Both the position numbers and the translations under genes were made by a program. A DNA stretch of 64,000 bases from Eucommia ulmoides (lineage: Eukaryota; Streptophyta; Magnoliopsida; Garryales; Eucommiaceae), in assembly GCA_016647705.1 (NCBI GenBank), contig CM028330.1:49478897-49542896 (forward strand). The letters are read 5' to 3'. The notes below the pieces were generated by a model. The model made no database searches, was not told where the DNA came from, and saw only the letters and a list, made by a program, of their open reading frames with translations. Position 1 is the stretch's first letter. Each line of letters opens with the position of its first letter. Of this stretch, positions 29,491-41,224 are shown piece after piece.

Positions 29491-30556
29491 CTTAAAATAG
29501 ACGTTATTTGCATCTATCTAGCATATTTATTTCCTGTATCATTTAGACGGTATGTTTAGAACACTTTCATCACTTACACCTTTTTTATTACATATAGTTT
29601 CTTTTAGACTTCATAATCCTTATTTACTTCTTGTATCATTTAGATGGTATGTTTATGACACTTTCACCATTTACACCTTCTTCTTTTTTATATATTTCAT
29701 TGCATATTTTTTTTTTTAGAATTCATAATACACGCCACTTCTTCTCATTTAGTCACGACACTTACACTACTTATAGTTTTTTCATATATATTAAATAATT
29801 ATATCATTGTCTCGCATAACCATATTAATTCATGTATTGGTCCCTATTTAATTCTCGTATTCATATCATTTTACATTTGTATGTTTAAATTAAACCCTTT
29901 AGTTTTTTAAGTCACATTTACATTAAAAAAAAAATAGAATTTATATAATGTTAATATTTCATTCATATTTTCACACTTATCCATCTATTTTAATTTGTCC
30001 ATTTAAATTAAAAAAAAAAAAAAATCTCTTGGAAACATAAATAAAACCCCTCAGGGACAATTCTTATTGAATCCTTAATATTTGATAAGAAGTCATACCG
30101 GGAGAACATTCTCAAAAATACAAAAACTTATCTCACCTTATTTTTGAAAATAAAAAAAAAAAAAAACGATTTCATAAAAAGGAAATTATTTGAAAATAAA
30201 ATAAAACATTCAGACTAAACTAATTGGACTTAATTTGATATAAAGTATCGTCTTCTAACGGTCATCTTGAGGTGTTTAACACCTTCTCCAAGTGTAACCG
30301 ACCCCCGAGCCTTTAATTGAATCTTTAGTTTGACTGTGTTTTTTTGGAGTTAATTTTTACTGAGGCCTTTTGAAATTTATTTTCTAAAATTTGGTGACCT
30401 AGCACACCATTTAAATCTAATGCTAGGTGGTGACTCCTTATTGTTAAACACGGCCTAAGTATTTTCTTGAGAAAATCGACGCCTGTAAAAACCCCTTCTC
30501 TTTTGAACTATTTATTATTTAATATCATTTTCCTTTAGGAAAATCGGGACGAGCCA
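29491..30556 (+). repeat. 3' LTR of the Ogre-like element, right part
   Basis: Continues the LTR from the CTTAA duplication (CTTAAAATAGACGTTATTTG) to GGGACGAGCCA, then the right flank ATTCC. It matches 13890-14936 block by block with many substitutions, so the Ogre-like insertion is old. Confidence 0.85.
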
Positions 30557-30709
30557 ATTCCCCATTAACTCTTTGTCAGTGACTCCCCCCATTTGAGTAA
30601 GGAAGAGGTAAGAGATTCACTTAATTATTATTCATTAACTGACAACCCCCCTTCTGGTTTTTTCTATCTGCATCCCCCCTTCTTTCCCTAAGATTGGTCC
30701 CAGCTTTAA

Positions 30710-31010
30710 TTTGAAGGGCTAAAACTCACGAAACCCAACAATTTCTATATTATTACAAAAAATCATCATTTGATTTGTTAAAAGAATAAATTAATCCAAA
30801 ATTCAAAATCGTGTAATTTTCAAAGGCTCGTTGTAGGAAAATCCTGATTTCGCTATTTTTTTTTTTTGAAAAACTTAAATTCTAAAAAATTTAAAAAGTT
30901 AACACTTACAAAATCCTCTAATTTTTCTCCCATTACGATAAAATAAAGGATAACGAAAACAATTGATTTAAAATTCAAAATTGTGAAATTTTCAAAGGTC
31001 ACCAATTCGT
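30710..31010. repeat. Degenerate tandem array, about 175-bp period (right part)
   Basis: Nearly two units of the array seen at 11523-12530 (AAAACTCACGAAACCC, CATCATTTGATT, TCAAAATCGTGTAATTTTCA, ACAATTGATTTAAAATTC). The base string between 30562 and 30709 is not satellite and is rich in C runs. Confidence 0.7.
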
Positions 31011-32084
31011 ATTATTACATTGAAATTTTGAATTAAAATTTTCAATTCAAAATTGATCTCTCTCTCGGTTCCTCTCGTCGCACGCTCTCTCATATTTGAT
31101 TTGAATAGAGAGAGAGATTTGAAATCAGTGAATATAACGATCCCTCTTATCATCACTCTCACCGCGCTCTCTCTCTTGATATCCCTCTTAATCGTCATTG
31201 CCATCCAGAAACACCTACCGCCAATTAAGTTTCTCTCTCCCGTCCACCATGGATTCTCCATCTGTAGAGCCATCATCTTTTCCCACCCTATCATTGTCAG
31301 ATATTCTCGAATGGTAGGAGTCATGTTCTTCATACCGATTCAACACTCGGATCAAAGAGCGTATATTCTCCTTCTTCTCATCATTTTTCGCCAAAAGCTT
31401 TTGTCTTTATCTTCAGCACCTCATTATAGGATTTGTGAAGATTAACTTGAGCTCCCAAGTCATCGATCTCTTTCTCTGCTAACCTCATCCGATCAAGAAG
31501 TTCGTGGATCTGAGACACTGCACAAAAATGGGCAGCATCGATGGAGGCAAAGGCAGCGCAAGTGCCTTCGAGGGCACAAAGCCTTGGGTGACCTTCATCG
31601 AGAGCCTTGGCCATCATCATAAGCTCTCGAAACCGGTGCCCCAGCTCAATCTCCTTCTTCTTGTAGTCATGAACGGCATTGAAGATATCAAACGCAGAGG
31701 ACGATGAGGCCACAGCTAATATGAGATAAGAAAAAAATAAGAGGAGATAGGACACTCGAAGAAAATGTGAAGAAATCACAAGAGGGACATGCTTTAAATA
31801 GCTAAACTACGTCCACCAAATGACAAAAAAGAGCAAACCAAATTGTCAGAACATTTATAATGCAAGCTATGAAACAACAATAACCAGTATTAAAGGAAAA
31901 ATGTGACGATTCCCAAGATTAAATACAGTTGGTATTTAAGGACAGTCATAATTACAAATTTCCATCATTGTAGAACTGATAAAAATCGGAATTGAAAAAA
32001 TAGTTGTCCAATTAATCAGCGCTCGGTTGATCCACGTCATCTGGCAGATGTGCGACATGAACATCAGCAACAACCAAAGATGAC
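31011..32084 (-). other. Repeat-derived region with one open frame on the minus strand
   Basis: A 132-codon minus-strand frame at 31381-31779 would encode a hydrophobic start followed by a charged, helix-prone stretch (for example KKKEIELGHRFRELMMMAKA and LLDRMRLAEKEIDDLG). No family was recognised. It lies between the satellite and an LTR, so a retroelement coiled-coil remnant is the likeliest source. GA/CT-rich bases occupy 31058-31180. Confidence 0.3.
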
Positions 32085-33700
32085 TGATAAGTGTAAAATA
32101 CCTATTTAATTCTAAACCGAATTTGCCAGTTTTTGAGTATTTTATTAAAGTTTGAATATCTTTTTAGCTGTTTTTATTAGTCAGGAGAAGGGACATAAAC
32201 AATCGGCAAACTGATCGAAATGGTGGAGAAAATGGTAGCCAAAAGATAAAAAAAAAAAAAAAAAAAAAAAAAGAAAAAAAGAAAAAAAAAAAAAAAAGAA
32301 AAAAAAAAAGGGGTTTCAAAGAACAACGCAATTCTGCCTAGGCAAAGTTTCCACCGCCTAGGCAGAAATCCATCAAAAAGCTGCAATGCTGAAATGTTGA
32401 AATCTGCCTAGGCGAAGTTTCCACCACCTAGGCGGAAATCCGTCAGAAGGTTGATAGCGCTGAGAAGTTGAAATCCGCCTAGGCGAAGTTTCCACCGCCT
32501 AGGTGGAAATCTATCAGAAAGTTGCAAGGGCTGAAATATTGAAATTCGCCTAGGCGAAGTTTCCACCACCTAGGCGAAATTCCGTTAGAATGCAGGACGT
32601 GTTGAACTGCTGGAAGTACTGAACTGCTGAAAATCCGCCTAGGCGAAAATCCGTCAGAAAGAAAGAAGAGAAGAAGCTAGTCCTCTGCCTAGGCGAATAA
32701 ACCATCGCCTAGGCAGAATTCTAACCAACTTAAACTCCGCCTAGGTGAAGTTTCTACCGCCTAGGCGCATTTCGCAAAACAGTCTAAAATATCTGTTTAG
32801 ATATTTTTGAACCCCTAGGCCTATTTATACCCCTTTTCCACGTCTGAAAAAGGTTGTTGATGAACCCTAACCCTAGTAGAGAGTTCTTAAGCTATATTTT
32901 GAAGATCAAGAAGGAGATTCATCATTCGGACAAAGAAGAATCACTTGCGGATCGATCATTAGCGACAGTGAACCGTTTCACTTTCAGATTTGATTGTTTA
33001 TCTCTTGTTTTTATCTTTGTAATCACTTTTTCATATCTAAGAATGTTGAATCCCTCTTATTTTATATGGTATATGGCTAAGATCTTATAGTATTAGTTAA
33101 ATGTTACTTAGGTGTAGTTGAAATCATGTAATTGTTAATTTGAATGAATTAATGTTACTTTAATGTGTTATTTGTCTAAATCCAATTGTGTTTATCATTA
33201 TTCTTGATATTATGCTTGTATTGATAAACAGAGAATACGGGGAAGGTGTTAGAACGTATGCAATCCATGACGTTGGCTAAAGACTCACACGACCTAGGGT
33301 CGTAAAGGCATTGAAGGGGACTTTTTCATTGACACGAAGTCGTGTAATCCCCCGTCTTATACTCGGGAGAGGTAACGAAGGAGTTATCGATACAGAAATT
33401 GTCGGAATAGATAGAAATCCATTATAGCTAACTTAATGACGTCGATTATGCATTATGTGAAAAAAATCAATACCTAAGTAATTAGTGTAATTAGAACTAA
33501 CCTAATAGTTGTCGTTTATCTTAGTATATTAAATAGAAAACAAACAAATTTTGATTAATCGAGATAATATGAAACTATTTAAATCATAATACTCAACCGA
33601 ATTATACGTCATTCCCAGTGGAACGATATCCGATCTTACAAGATCCATTATATTAAAACTAGACCTCGTATACTTGCGAGTAGTCAATACCGCGAGGACA
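32085..33700 (+). mobile_element. Probable solo LTR with GCCTAGGC palindromes
   Basis: Begins TGATAAGTGTAAAATACC and ends CGCGAGGACA. It contains a TATA box (CTATTTATACCCC, about 32820-32832) and ends in a region (CAGTGGAACGATATCCGATC, then CGTATACTTGCGAGTAGTCA) typical of Gypsy chromovirus (Tekay-like) LTRs. No primer site follows. Five-base flanks do not match cleanly (ATGAC/ATGGT), so boundaries or age are uncertain. A long A-run with few G occupies about 32247-32310. Confidence 0.55.
32330..32775. repeat. GCCTAGGC palindromic tandem repeats within the LTR
   Basis: Around ten to twelve copies of CCTAGGC, usually as two inverted halves CCGCCTAGGCGAAG and CCACCGCCTAGGCGG about 25 bases apart, in units of roughly 65-70 bases. 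Each half is itself palindromic around CCTAGG. The spacer words ATCCGTCAGAAAG and TTGAAAT also recur. Confidence 0.8.
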
Positions 33701-34122
33701 ATGGTGTGAATCCTCGCATGTACAATGACCCACTGAGTAGAGATTGAACTTGGTCAGACACAACCAGCGTCAGACTAGAGCTGAGCTGAACTGGTTTGGA
33801 AATGGGCTAAGCTTCAACCTTTACCGGTTCCAAAGCTGGCAGTGATAGATCGAAAACAAAGTAGGCTTGATTAGATGTGAGCTGAATTGAGTCGGGGATA
33901 GGCTAAACTTGAATAGCAGCAGGTTAAGCCAATTCGGAGGTAGGGCAGGCTTGATCTAAGATGGATAGGACCTGTTTACAGTCGGGCCTGACTTGGTTAG
34001 AGCCCAACTGAGCTTGATCGATGGAAACCGAACCCGGATAAAGGGACAAACATGTTGTATCAACACTTGAGAGCTATGTACATAGCGGTTGCTCCTAAGT
34101 AGAAATGGGATCCTCTTCAGCC
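33701..34122. other. Unclassified repeat-like DNA
   Basis: Noncoding, with repeated phrases of the GAGCTGAATTGAGTCGGG kind. It abuts the minus-strand retroelement fragment and is probably part of it. Confidence 0.35.
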
Positions 34123-35425
34123 TCAGGGATGAATTGGTCCGAAAAAGGTAAGATCTAGCTTAGGGTGAACTTGTTGCACCTGTGCTCGGCAAAACTGGAA
34201 GCCAACCAATTGAATGCACTCTTTGAGCGATTCAAAGTATTCTAGGAGCTCTTTAACCCCCTCTTCGTGATCAACTTTTTTTTTTTGCTTTGTCGCTGTA
34301 ATCAGATCCGCTAAAACCTTAGCCTTCTCCGCTGACCTTGCCTCCAGGGATGCTAATTTGGCCTCAAGTACTGAGCTCTTAGCCTTCTTAGAGCTCAATT
34401 AATTGAAAACCATTTTTTTCTGCTTCTCTAATTGCTGGAAGGCATCTATCTTAGCGTCCTGTTCTGTGCTCTTCAGATTAAGCTCAGACTACTGTTTATT
34501 GAGCTTCTCTTCCAATGTGAAGTTCTTAGTAGACAACCTTTTAGCGTTGGCTAAAAGTTTGGAATTCTCATCGAGTAGAAACTGATTGCTGCTTGAAAAA
34601 AACTCACACTGTGCTCGAGCGGTTTGAAAATTAGTCTCAAATTGTCTTTTAAAGACCTCTCTAACTCCAGCTTAGTCTCAAGGGAATCCTTTTTCTCTTG
34701 CAAAATCCGAAGATTGTCCTCCAACTAGCTAAACTCAGTTAGTTGGTGCATGAGCTGAGTGTCCAGCTCAGATGCGTCGTCGGAACACCCAGCCAAGGCA
34801 GAGGACAAATGAATACTCTGCAAGGTAAATGAACTTACTCAGAATCTCGTTTAGCACATCAAGCGAATTACAAAAGAGAAATTCAAATTACCTGAAGAAG
34901 TGCGCAGACGAGGGATCGGGAAATTTTCGCTCGGCTATGTTTTTCAATCCTCGAGCAATTTTTTTCCCAGGACTGCTCATAAAGAAATTGGATGACATTC
35001 TCGAATATTTGTTGACAACATAAAACTGATGGGCCTACCTCTTTCAACAATTTAAGCATCTACTCCTTATAAACCCTTGGCAAGTTTGGGGCTGCAGAGG
35101 TACCGACTCTAGATATAGGACCAGATAGAATGGGCTGAGCATGCACTGTTGTAGCCCCAGAAGTACGGTCTATGGGAACCCCAACTACTTAAGTAGCCGA
35201 TTCCAACCCACGAATTTCAGTAGGAACCGAGGCACGAGTACTAGGAATAGGGATAAACACCACCCCGTGCCACTTAATACGTAGAGGCTGCAAGTCGTCA
35301 TCAGAGTCCAGTGGCATAGGAATGGCCGATTGAGGCACTTGAGGCTGGATAGATCCAAAGAGAACTAGAGTGGGCTGAACAGTTACGATAGACGCAATAG
35401 GTTGTGAGGTCTTCCTGGGCTCTCT
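34123..35425 (-). pseudogene. Retroelement gag-like coiled-coil fragment (3' part of a split remnant)
   Basis: Minus-strand frame at 34123-34398 encodes a coiled-coil start (AKLASLEARSAEKAKVLADL) and ends FQFCRAQVQQVHPKLDL, a phrase style common in predicted proteins downstream of the gypsy-type putative transposon domain in plants. Upstream on the minus strand (34400-35420) further pieces are readable only with frame changes. Cut at 35425 by a solo LTR; the remainder continues at 38251. Confidence 0.45.
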
Positions 35426-38250
35426 TGTAAGACCCCGACCTTTGGCATATGCATAGTTTAAATCACGTTTTAAAATATTTTGGAAATAATGGGTTGAAGG
35501 TATAAATTATAATTTAATTTTAAATTTGGGGGGCTAATTTCGTAAATTTTCAAAACATAAAAAAATTTGAAATGGGTTTAATTACTATCCTGATTTAAAT
35601 TGGCAAAGCGGTTCGCGATATGAATTTAGGTGATTTAAAAAGTTTAGGGGTTAAATTATAAATTTTATAAATATAATTAAGAATGAGTTTAATTAAAATC
35701 TTAACCAAAAAGAGGGGGAGGATATGTAAATTTTATATATATATATATATTATAAACATTATACATGGACAGAAAGGGTAGAATCGAACGGCAAAGGAAA
35801 GGCCATGTGGTCGGCTGCTTGATCACATATACACGCATGTATATATATATATATATACACAGAAAATTGGGAGAAGGGTCGAGAAATAATCAGAACAAAA
35901 TCAAAGAGAGAGAGAGAGAACCGGTAACAAAGGGGTTCGCCGGCGGTGGTTGTTCGGCCGTCGAGGGTGGTTTGCATGTTCGACGTACGTGTGTAGGCTG
36001 TTATGGGTCTATGTGTATGTGATGATGAGTATGTTTGCATATGTGGATTTGATCATCGGCAACAGTGATGAAGAGAGAGATAGATCGGTCCGGCGGTAAA
36101 ATGCGGTTTGTCGATGATGAGGCACAGCAGTCGGCGATGTGTGTACGTAATCGGTGACGGTGTGTGTGTGTTCGGTGTTCGGTCAGTCTTCGATGGTGGG
36201 GGTGCTCAGTCGACGATGAGCAGTCGGACGGTGTGGTGATCGTTCGGTAGTTGTTCTTCGGGAGTGCCTGCTCGTTGCTGTTCTCTACTGTTTTGTTGAT
36301 TGCTGGCGGTGTGGATGCAATCGTTCGGTGAATTGCATGTGTGTGTGGAGTCGTCGGTGAAGTATGGTCGTTACCGGTAAGTAGGTGGGTGTTCAACTGG
36401 GTTCCGGTAGGTGTGCGTGTGTCCCCTATTTCTGTTTCCGTGGGGTGATAATGAGGGGTGTTGGGTGTGTTGTATGTGCTGTGACGATGGGGACTTTGCC
36501 GCAGCAGTGGCGTGCTGATCAGAAACAGTAAACAGAAATGGGAAGAAGAAGCGAGAAGAAGAAAGAAGGAAGAAAAATAAGGAAAAAGGGAAAAAATAAA
36601 TGGAAAAATTGCACAAAACACCCCACGAAAAATATAAATTCAATCTTGCGGCCGATGAAAAATTCGGGGGAGGTAGAATTCCACACTTCTTTAGTAAATA
36701 CATTTAATTGTCTCAATATAAAATACATGTTATCATTATCATTGAATTTAGCATTATATGTTCGCATAAAAAATGTCGAGATAGCGATAAGAAATAGTGA
36801 GATCGTCCGCATAAATAAATTAAGTATAGTAAATAGTAATAGAGCAATATTAGTTAAAGAGACATAGTTTATAATAAAAGACGGGGAATATGAAATTATG
36901 GCAAAATTAGGGCCTACATGGTTCGAATAGAGTATTTTTTTATATTAAATATTAATTTAGGCTTTGTCACTAATAGGTTCGCAGGTATCGAAGTACCGGT
37001 AGAGAATAGGTGGTTAAAGTCTTCGAAAACGGGTAATCAGGTGAGTGTATTGTCTTCTTACCAAACTATTTTTCTATATATATATATGATGAAATATGTG
37101 TTACTTAAACAGTACGAATTTATAAATAATATGGATCAAGCAGGATTTGGGTGAGTTGGTAAACTGGATTTTCGGAAGATTTCAATGGTTTTCGAAAAGA
37201 AGTTGAAAATGAATTTTTGTTGGATTTGGTGAAATCAGACGGTGTTTTTACAAGAGAATAGAAAACATATGTTTTCCTAAAAATGCCTGGTTTTCTAAAA
37301 ATAAAGGGTGGAAAAGTGGTTTTGATAAAATCAGACGTTTTCTTTAAAAGAAAGTGTGAAATAGGGTTTTTGGATTTAAAAAGTTGGTTTTGACGAAAAG
37401 AGATAGATGTGGTGATTTGACGATGTTGAGTAGACGATATTTATTGAGTTGTGATTCGATGATACTGTATTTGATTTAACGATGCTATAGTATTTATCCG
37501 CTTCGGTGGAGTGATGTTTATCTACTTCGGCAGAGTAATGTTAGACATTTATACTGCGCAGTGATTATCCGCTTCGGCAGAGTGATGGGTGTTCGTAGGA
37601 AGGCATATCCTACGGATGGTACGATACCGTTGCAAACTCCCGATCGTGAGGTTAAAACGATCACTAGGGCTGGCCAGCGTGTGTGTGTTTGAGATGATGT
37701 TTTGAGATGTGGTGTTTTACTTGTACTAGGTGATTTATTATTTATTAGGGTGATTGGCATAATTTTTATACTAAATGATTTTGAATGGAACTTATATATA
37801 GTTCTTTATTCTCACTACTAATATTATGAAAACTTTTACGAGCTACGTGATGTTTACATATTTAAGTTTGATCCATTTAGACGTTGTAGAATAAATTATT
37901 ATTATTATAAAAAATATTTTTACTAAGAAGGCAGTACACTCGCAGGTAAAATGGTTAGGAGTTGGTCGGTTCTCTACTGGCGCTAGATAAAGTTATACAG
38001 ATCTCGCGATAAAGTCAGTTGAGAGAAATTTTGAGACGAGGTATTAGAGATGAATCTAAGTGAGATTCATGGGATTAGTTTGGTTGTTCTTATAATTGGG
38101 ACGGTGTATTACTATCAGATGGAATTATGTATATGTGGTATAGATGAAAAATTTATATATTGTCGTATTGTGGTTGGTTAGTCAGATAGGTGATGTCATA
38201 TCGACGTCACGCTGGTCCCACATGAAGGGTGTCCGGGGTGGGGTGTGACA
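35426..38250 (+). mobile_element. Solo LTR, 2.8 kb, with TCTCT target duplication
   Basis: Begins TGTAAGACCCCGACC and ends GGGGTGGGGTGTGACA, flanked by perfect TCTCT at 35421-35425 and 38251-38255. There is no internal coding region and only one LTR. Contents in order: AT-rich start, TA and AG microsatellites (about 35726-35930), a TCG-rich stretch with no gene (about 35940-36500), and CTTCGGCAGAGTGATG repeats (about 37500-37590). The reverse-strand open frame of 206 codons at 36001-36621 comes from its GT-rich composition and has no domain. Confidence 0.85.
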
Positions 38251-38255
38251 TCTCT

Positions 38256-39340
38256 CTTCTTCTTTTTCAAAGCCATATTATGCAATTGGGAGACATGAGC
38301 TTTGTTGATCTTCATGTTTTTCTTTGAAGGCACAAATGGCTTGTAGGCAAGCTTTTGGCAATGTCATTCCTCTAGTATCAAAAGCTTCTCCAATTGACCG
38401 ATGATCTTCTGCATTAAACGGAACCTTTGACAAGTGCTCCTACCTGCGCAACACAATTTACAGAAGAGATGAGAACGCTGTGAAAGCAATGCAACTCAAG
38501 AATTACGAAGACGAAAAAAAAAAAAAAGATTACTCGGATAATTGAAATGTCGTAACACAACCGGAGGCCACCCAACCTCTTCAGGGGAGAACTCCCATTG
38601 AAAAACAAGTAGCAGTTCTTTCAATCTTTAATGGCTTGTAGAAGATCAGTAAGGAAGGAGTACTATTTCGAGACAAGATAATAGAATCTCCCAGTGTCAT
38701 TATGAAATTTCATAGAACATACAATCCTAATCATCTCTATGGTTATGGGTGCTTTGTTTAAATGAGACAACTCAAGAGTGCCTATAATTGGGCGAAATTT
38801 ATTAGGAACCAACTGGGCCGGGGTGATTTCCAATTGACGAAATAAATTACGAAGAAGTAGGGTGAAGGGTAGCTGAAGACCATATTCAAACATCCAAACA
38901 AAGTAAAAAAATTCCATCATCCTTACAAGAATAAGGGTGCTCGTGTTCCGAAGGAACCCTAATTTCAATCGAGGAGGGGATTTCGAATGTGTCCCGAAAC
39001 GATCCGAGTCATTCTTCTCTAAAAATGCTCGCCCCATTATTACCCCAGTTTACTGGGAAATTGGTAGATGCGCAAGGCACAGTCGCTAACGTCCTCTCGA
39101 AAAAAAGGCGTAGACGAATAATCGACCTTAGTCGGACTAAGTGGAGAAGTAGATGTCATTACTGGAATCAAGAACTTGGGGAAAACAAAAGAACACAATG
39201 TGGCAAAGAAATCGAGCAACAAAAAAAGAAAAGTCGAGAACTTACAAGAAATGAATGACCTTACGTTTCGCTTCGAGGAACCACCACGAAAGTCAGGAGG
39301 AAAAATGATGAGAGAAAAATTTCCACATGCAAACCAGAGC
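38256..39340 (-). pseudogene. Putative gypsy-type transposon protein fragment (Transposase_28-like), 5' part
   Basis: Minus-strand frame 38663-39037 contains EYGLQLPFTLLLRNLFRQLE, then ITPAQLVPNKFRPIIGTLEL and RFYYLVSK, the pattern of the plant putative gypsy-type transposon domain (PF04195, from memory): hydrophobic, APxQLxPNxWR..., then a YYF motif. The frame upstream (39040-39402) is shifted. The gene remnant runs into the solo LTR at 38250 and continues at 35425, so it was split by insertion and was probably already decaying. Confidence 0.55.
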
Positions 39341-39419
39341 GAAAGAAGACGAAGAAGTAGGTCGGACCTCCCTAAGAGGCCCAACCCAAAAAGGCAATAC
39401 AATAGTAAGCAATAGGCCT

Positions 39420-40700
39420 CTGTCCTATAGCCTAAGAATAAGGCGTTTGGCTTTTTAAGCGCAGCTTAGCCACGCATTGGGCCTATTTGGAGAAGGACAA
39501 AGCCACCCAAGGAGGGCCTAATGACCGGATCTAAAGGTGGTAGGTTAACGATAATCGTTACCTCACCTATTATCCTTCCCATGCACTAACACGATTGATG
39601 CAACTTCTCGTAATGGAAGCACAAGCTATGTTTATGGTGGTTGATTATGGAACGTGAAGAGAATCATGACTGGAATGGCTACCGGAGGTACGACCTATAT
39701 ATACGGTAGGGAATGAGGTATCAACGCATATAACTCTCTCGATATTATTCTAAATTATTGTTCAGCGTATATTTTTTTTTTTTCAGAGCAACTTAACTTG
39801 ATTCTCATACTGGAGGTTCTTTGGCCGACACCACATCAGTGTTCCCATATAGAACTAACTGGTTTTACAAGTAGGGTTGTAGGTTGTGGAGGTTTCCGGC
39901 ACGTGAGGCCTTGAATCACACACCGGGTAAATTTTGGCAACATCAGAAAACCCAAAACTTTTCTACTTTAAGAAGGTCAAATCAGTCAAATGCTAAAAAG
40001 TAGATATGGCGTCGAGCCAATAAGATTCTCCAAGTAGGACACCTCATTTCATCAAGATTATTCCCTCTGGCATTGCCCAAGATTTCAAGCTCCACATGTC
40101 AACGCACACTGTCCAGATCTATTGACTACCAATTAGAGTCTCTTTAAACCAAGCTCTTTCTGTTGACCCCTATACAAGCCAAACCACCCAAGTCTATTCG
40201 CTGCATACCAAGGATCGAGCAAGTTGTCCAACACTAAAAGAGAATTAGCGTCCTCATGGGCTAGACCTTGTCTCTTGTTCATCTTGGTAGGTCCATAAAC
40301 CCCATTTGGTGGGCCTCTAGCCCAGGCCCAAAGGCTCGTAGTATGATTCATCACGCGCCAGATTACAACATTAATCTAAGATTAGAACCTAATTTTCTGG
40401 AGTTAATCCAGCCCCTCACCTATAAATAGGAGAATAATAAATTCACAAGGTAACAAATATTGCTTCTTACTTACCTGAACTACCATTTTTTTCCTCGAAC
40501 TCTTACTCTGACACTTGAGGGATTTCACTGATTACAATACCCTAATGAATCTTTGTGCAAGATTGCTCGGATTTCAAGGACTTTAACCGAGGACTGTCAC
40601 CAGACAGAACTAAAGATTGACCCAAGGACGCCAACTTCGTAAAGACCGTCACGTGTGCTCTAATCAGACCAAGTGCAAGTGTTCGCTATTTTCCAACACC
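39420..40700. mobile_element. LTR-like debris with promoter-like elements
   Basis: Noncoding. Two TATA-like sites face + : CTATATATACGG near 39697 and CCTATAAATAGGAG near 40420, each followed by LTR-leader style sequence (GGCCGACACCACATCAGTG near 39823; CCTGAACTACC near 40479). No paired ends or duplications were fixed. The stretch is probably two old LTR pieces. Confidence 0.4.
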
Positions 40701-41224
40701 AACAATAATTAATAATTTAGTTGAAGTATAAGTAGAGGTTTTTGGAGTTTCAATAGAAAGTATATGTTTGGTCGAAGTCTCAACATGACTTTTATCATTT
40801 ATTTTTTTTTAACAATAAGGTCTATGCAGATTATACGTATCTTGACTAATCACTTCTCCAATAAATATTAAGGACATACTCCCCATTATTTTGAATTAAA
40901 TATAAGTTTTAAGGACTAATACCATTTTCCAAAAATAAGGGGCCTATTGGCTTTTAAAAAGATTAGGGGTCGACGTGTCACTTTACAAACTCTGAAATTA
41001 ACCCCCAAAAGCGGGAGGAACGTACTGCCACGGGCCCGTGCCTGTGTTGAAGGCGAGCCGAGTCTCAAATCTGGAATCGAGCCGATTTCCGACTAAACAT
41101 CGGCTCCGCTTTACTCATGTCAAGACTGTAGAACCATTTTCCGCTTGAAAACGAGACCTGAAGAATCGCAGCCCAAGGGACTGAATTTTGAGAATTCAGA
41201 ACCCGAGACTTTTATTTGAAGAAG
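40701..41224 (+). promoter_or_regulatory. Promoter region and leader of the FIP1-like gene
   Basis: About 500 bases upstream of the ATG. AT-rich to 40990, then GC-richer with GCCCGTGCCTGTG and GAGCCGAGTC near the presumed start site. No convincing TATA box immediately upstream. Regulation cannot be read from it. Confidence 0.35.

Larger units (their letters stand above)
12720..30556 (+). mobile_element. Ogre/Tat-like Ty3/Gypsy retrotransposon, internally deleted and hosting nested insertions
   Basis: Two LTRs of about 2.2 kb (12720-14936 and 20393-30556, the latter interrupted by 8 kb), a primer site, gag remnants, no detectable pol, and a minisatellite just before the 3' LTR. Flanks ATTCT/ATTCC differ by one base. 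Without the nested 8034 bases (element plus duplication) it is about 9.8 kb, far shorter than autonomous Ogre elements, which exceed 20 kb. The Ogre/Tat assignment rests on the gag sequence style, the primer site and the 3' tandem repeats, and not on a reverse transcriptase. Confidence 0.8.

Noticed and set aside
36001..36621. A 206-codon minus-strand open frame, Thr/His/Pro-rich
   Set aside because: It lies inside a solo LTR with clean target duplications and comes from GT-rich composition; no domain or conserved motif.
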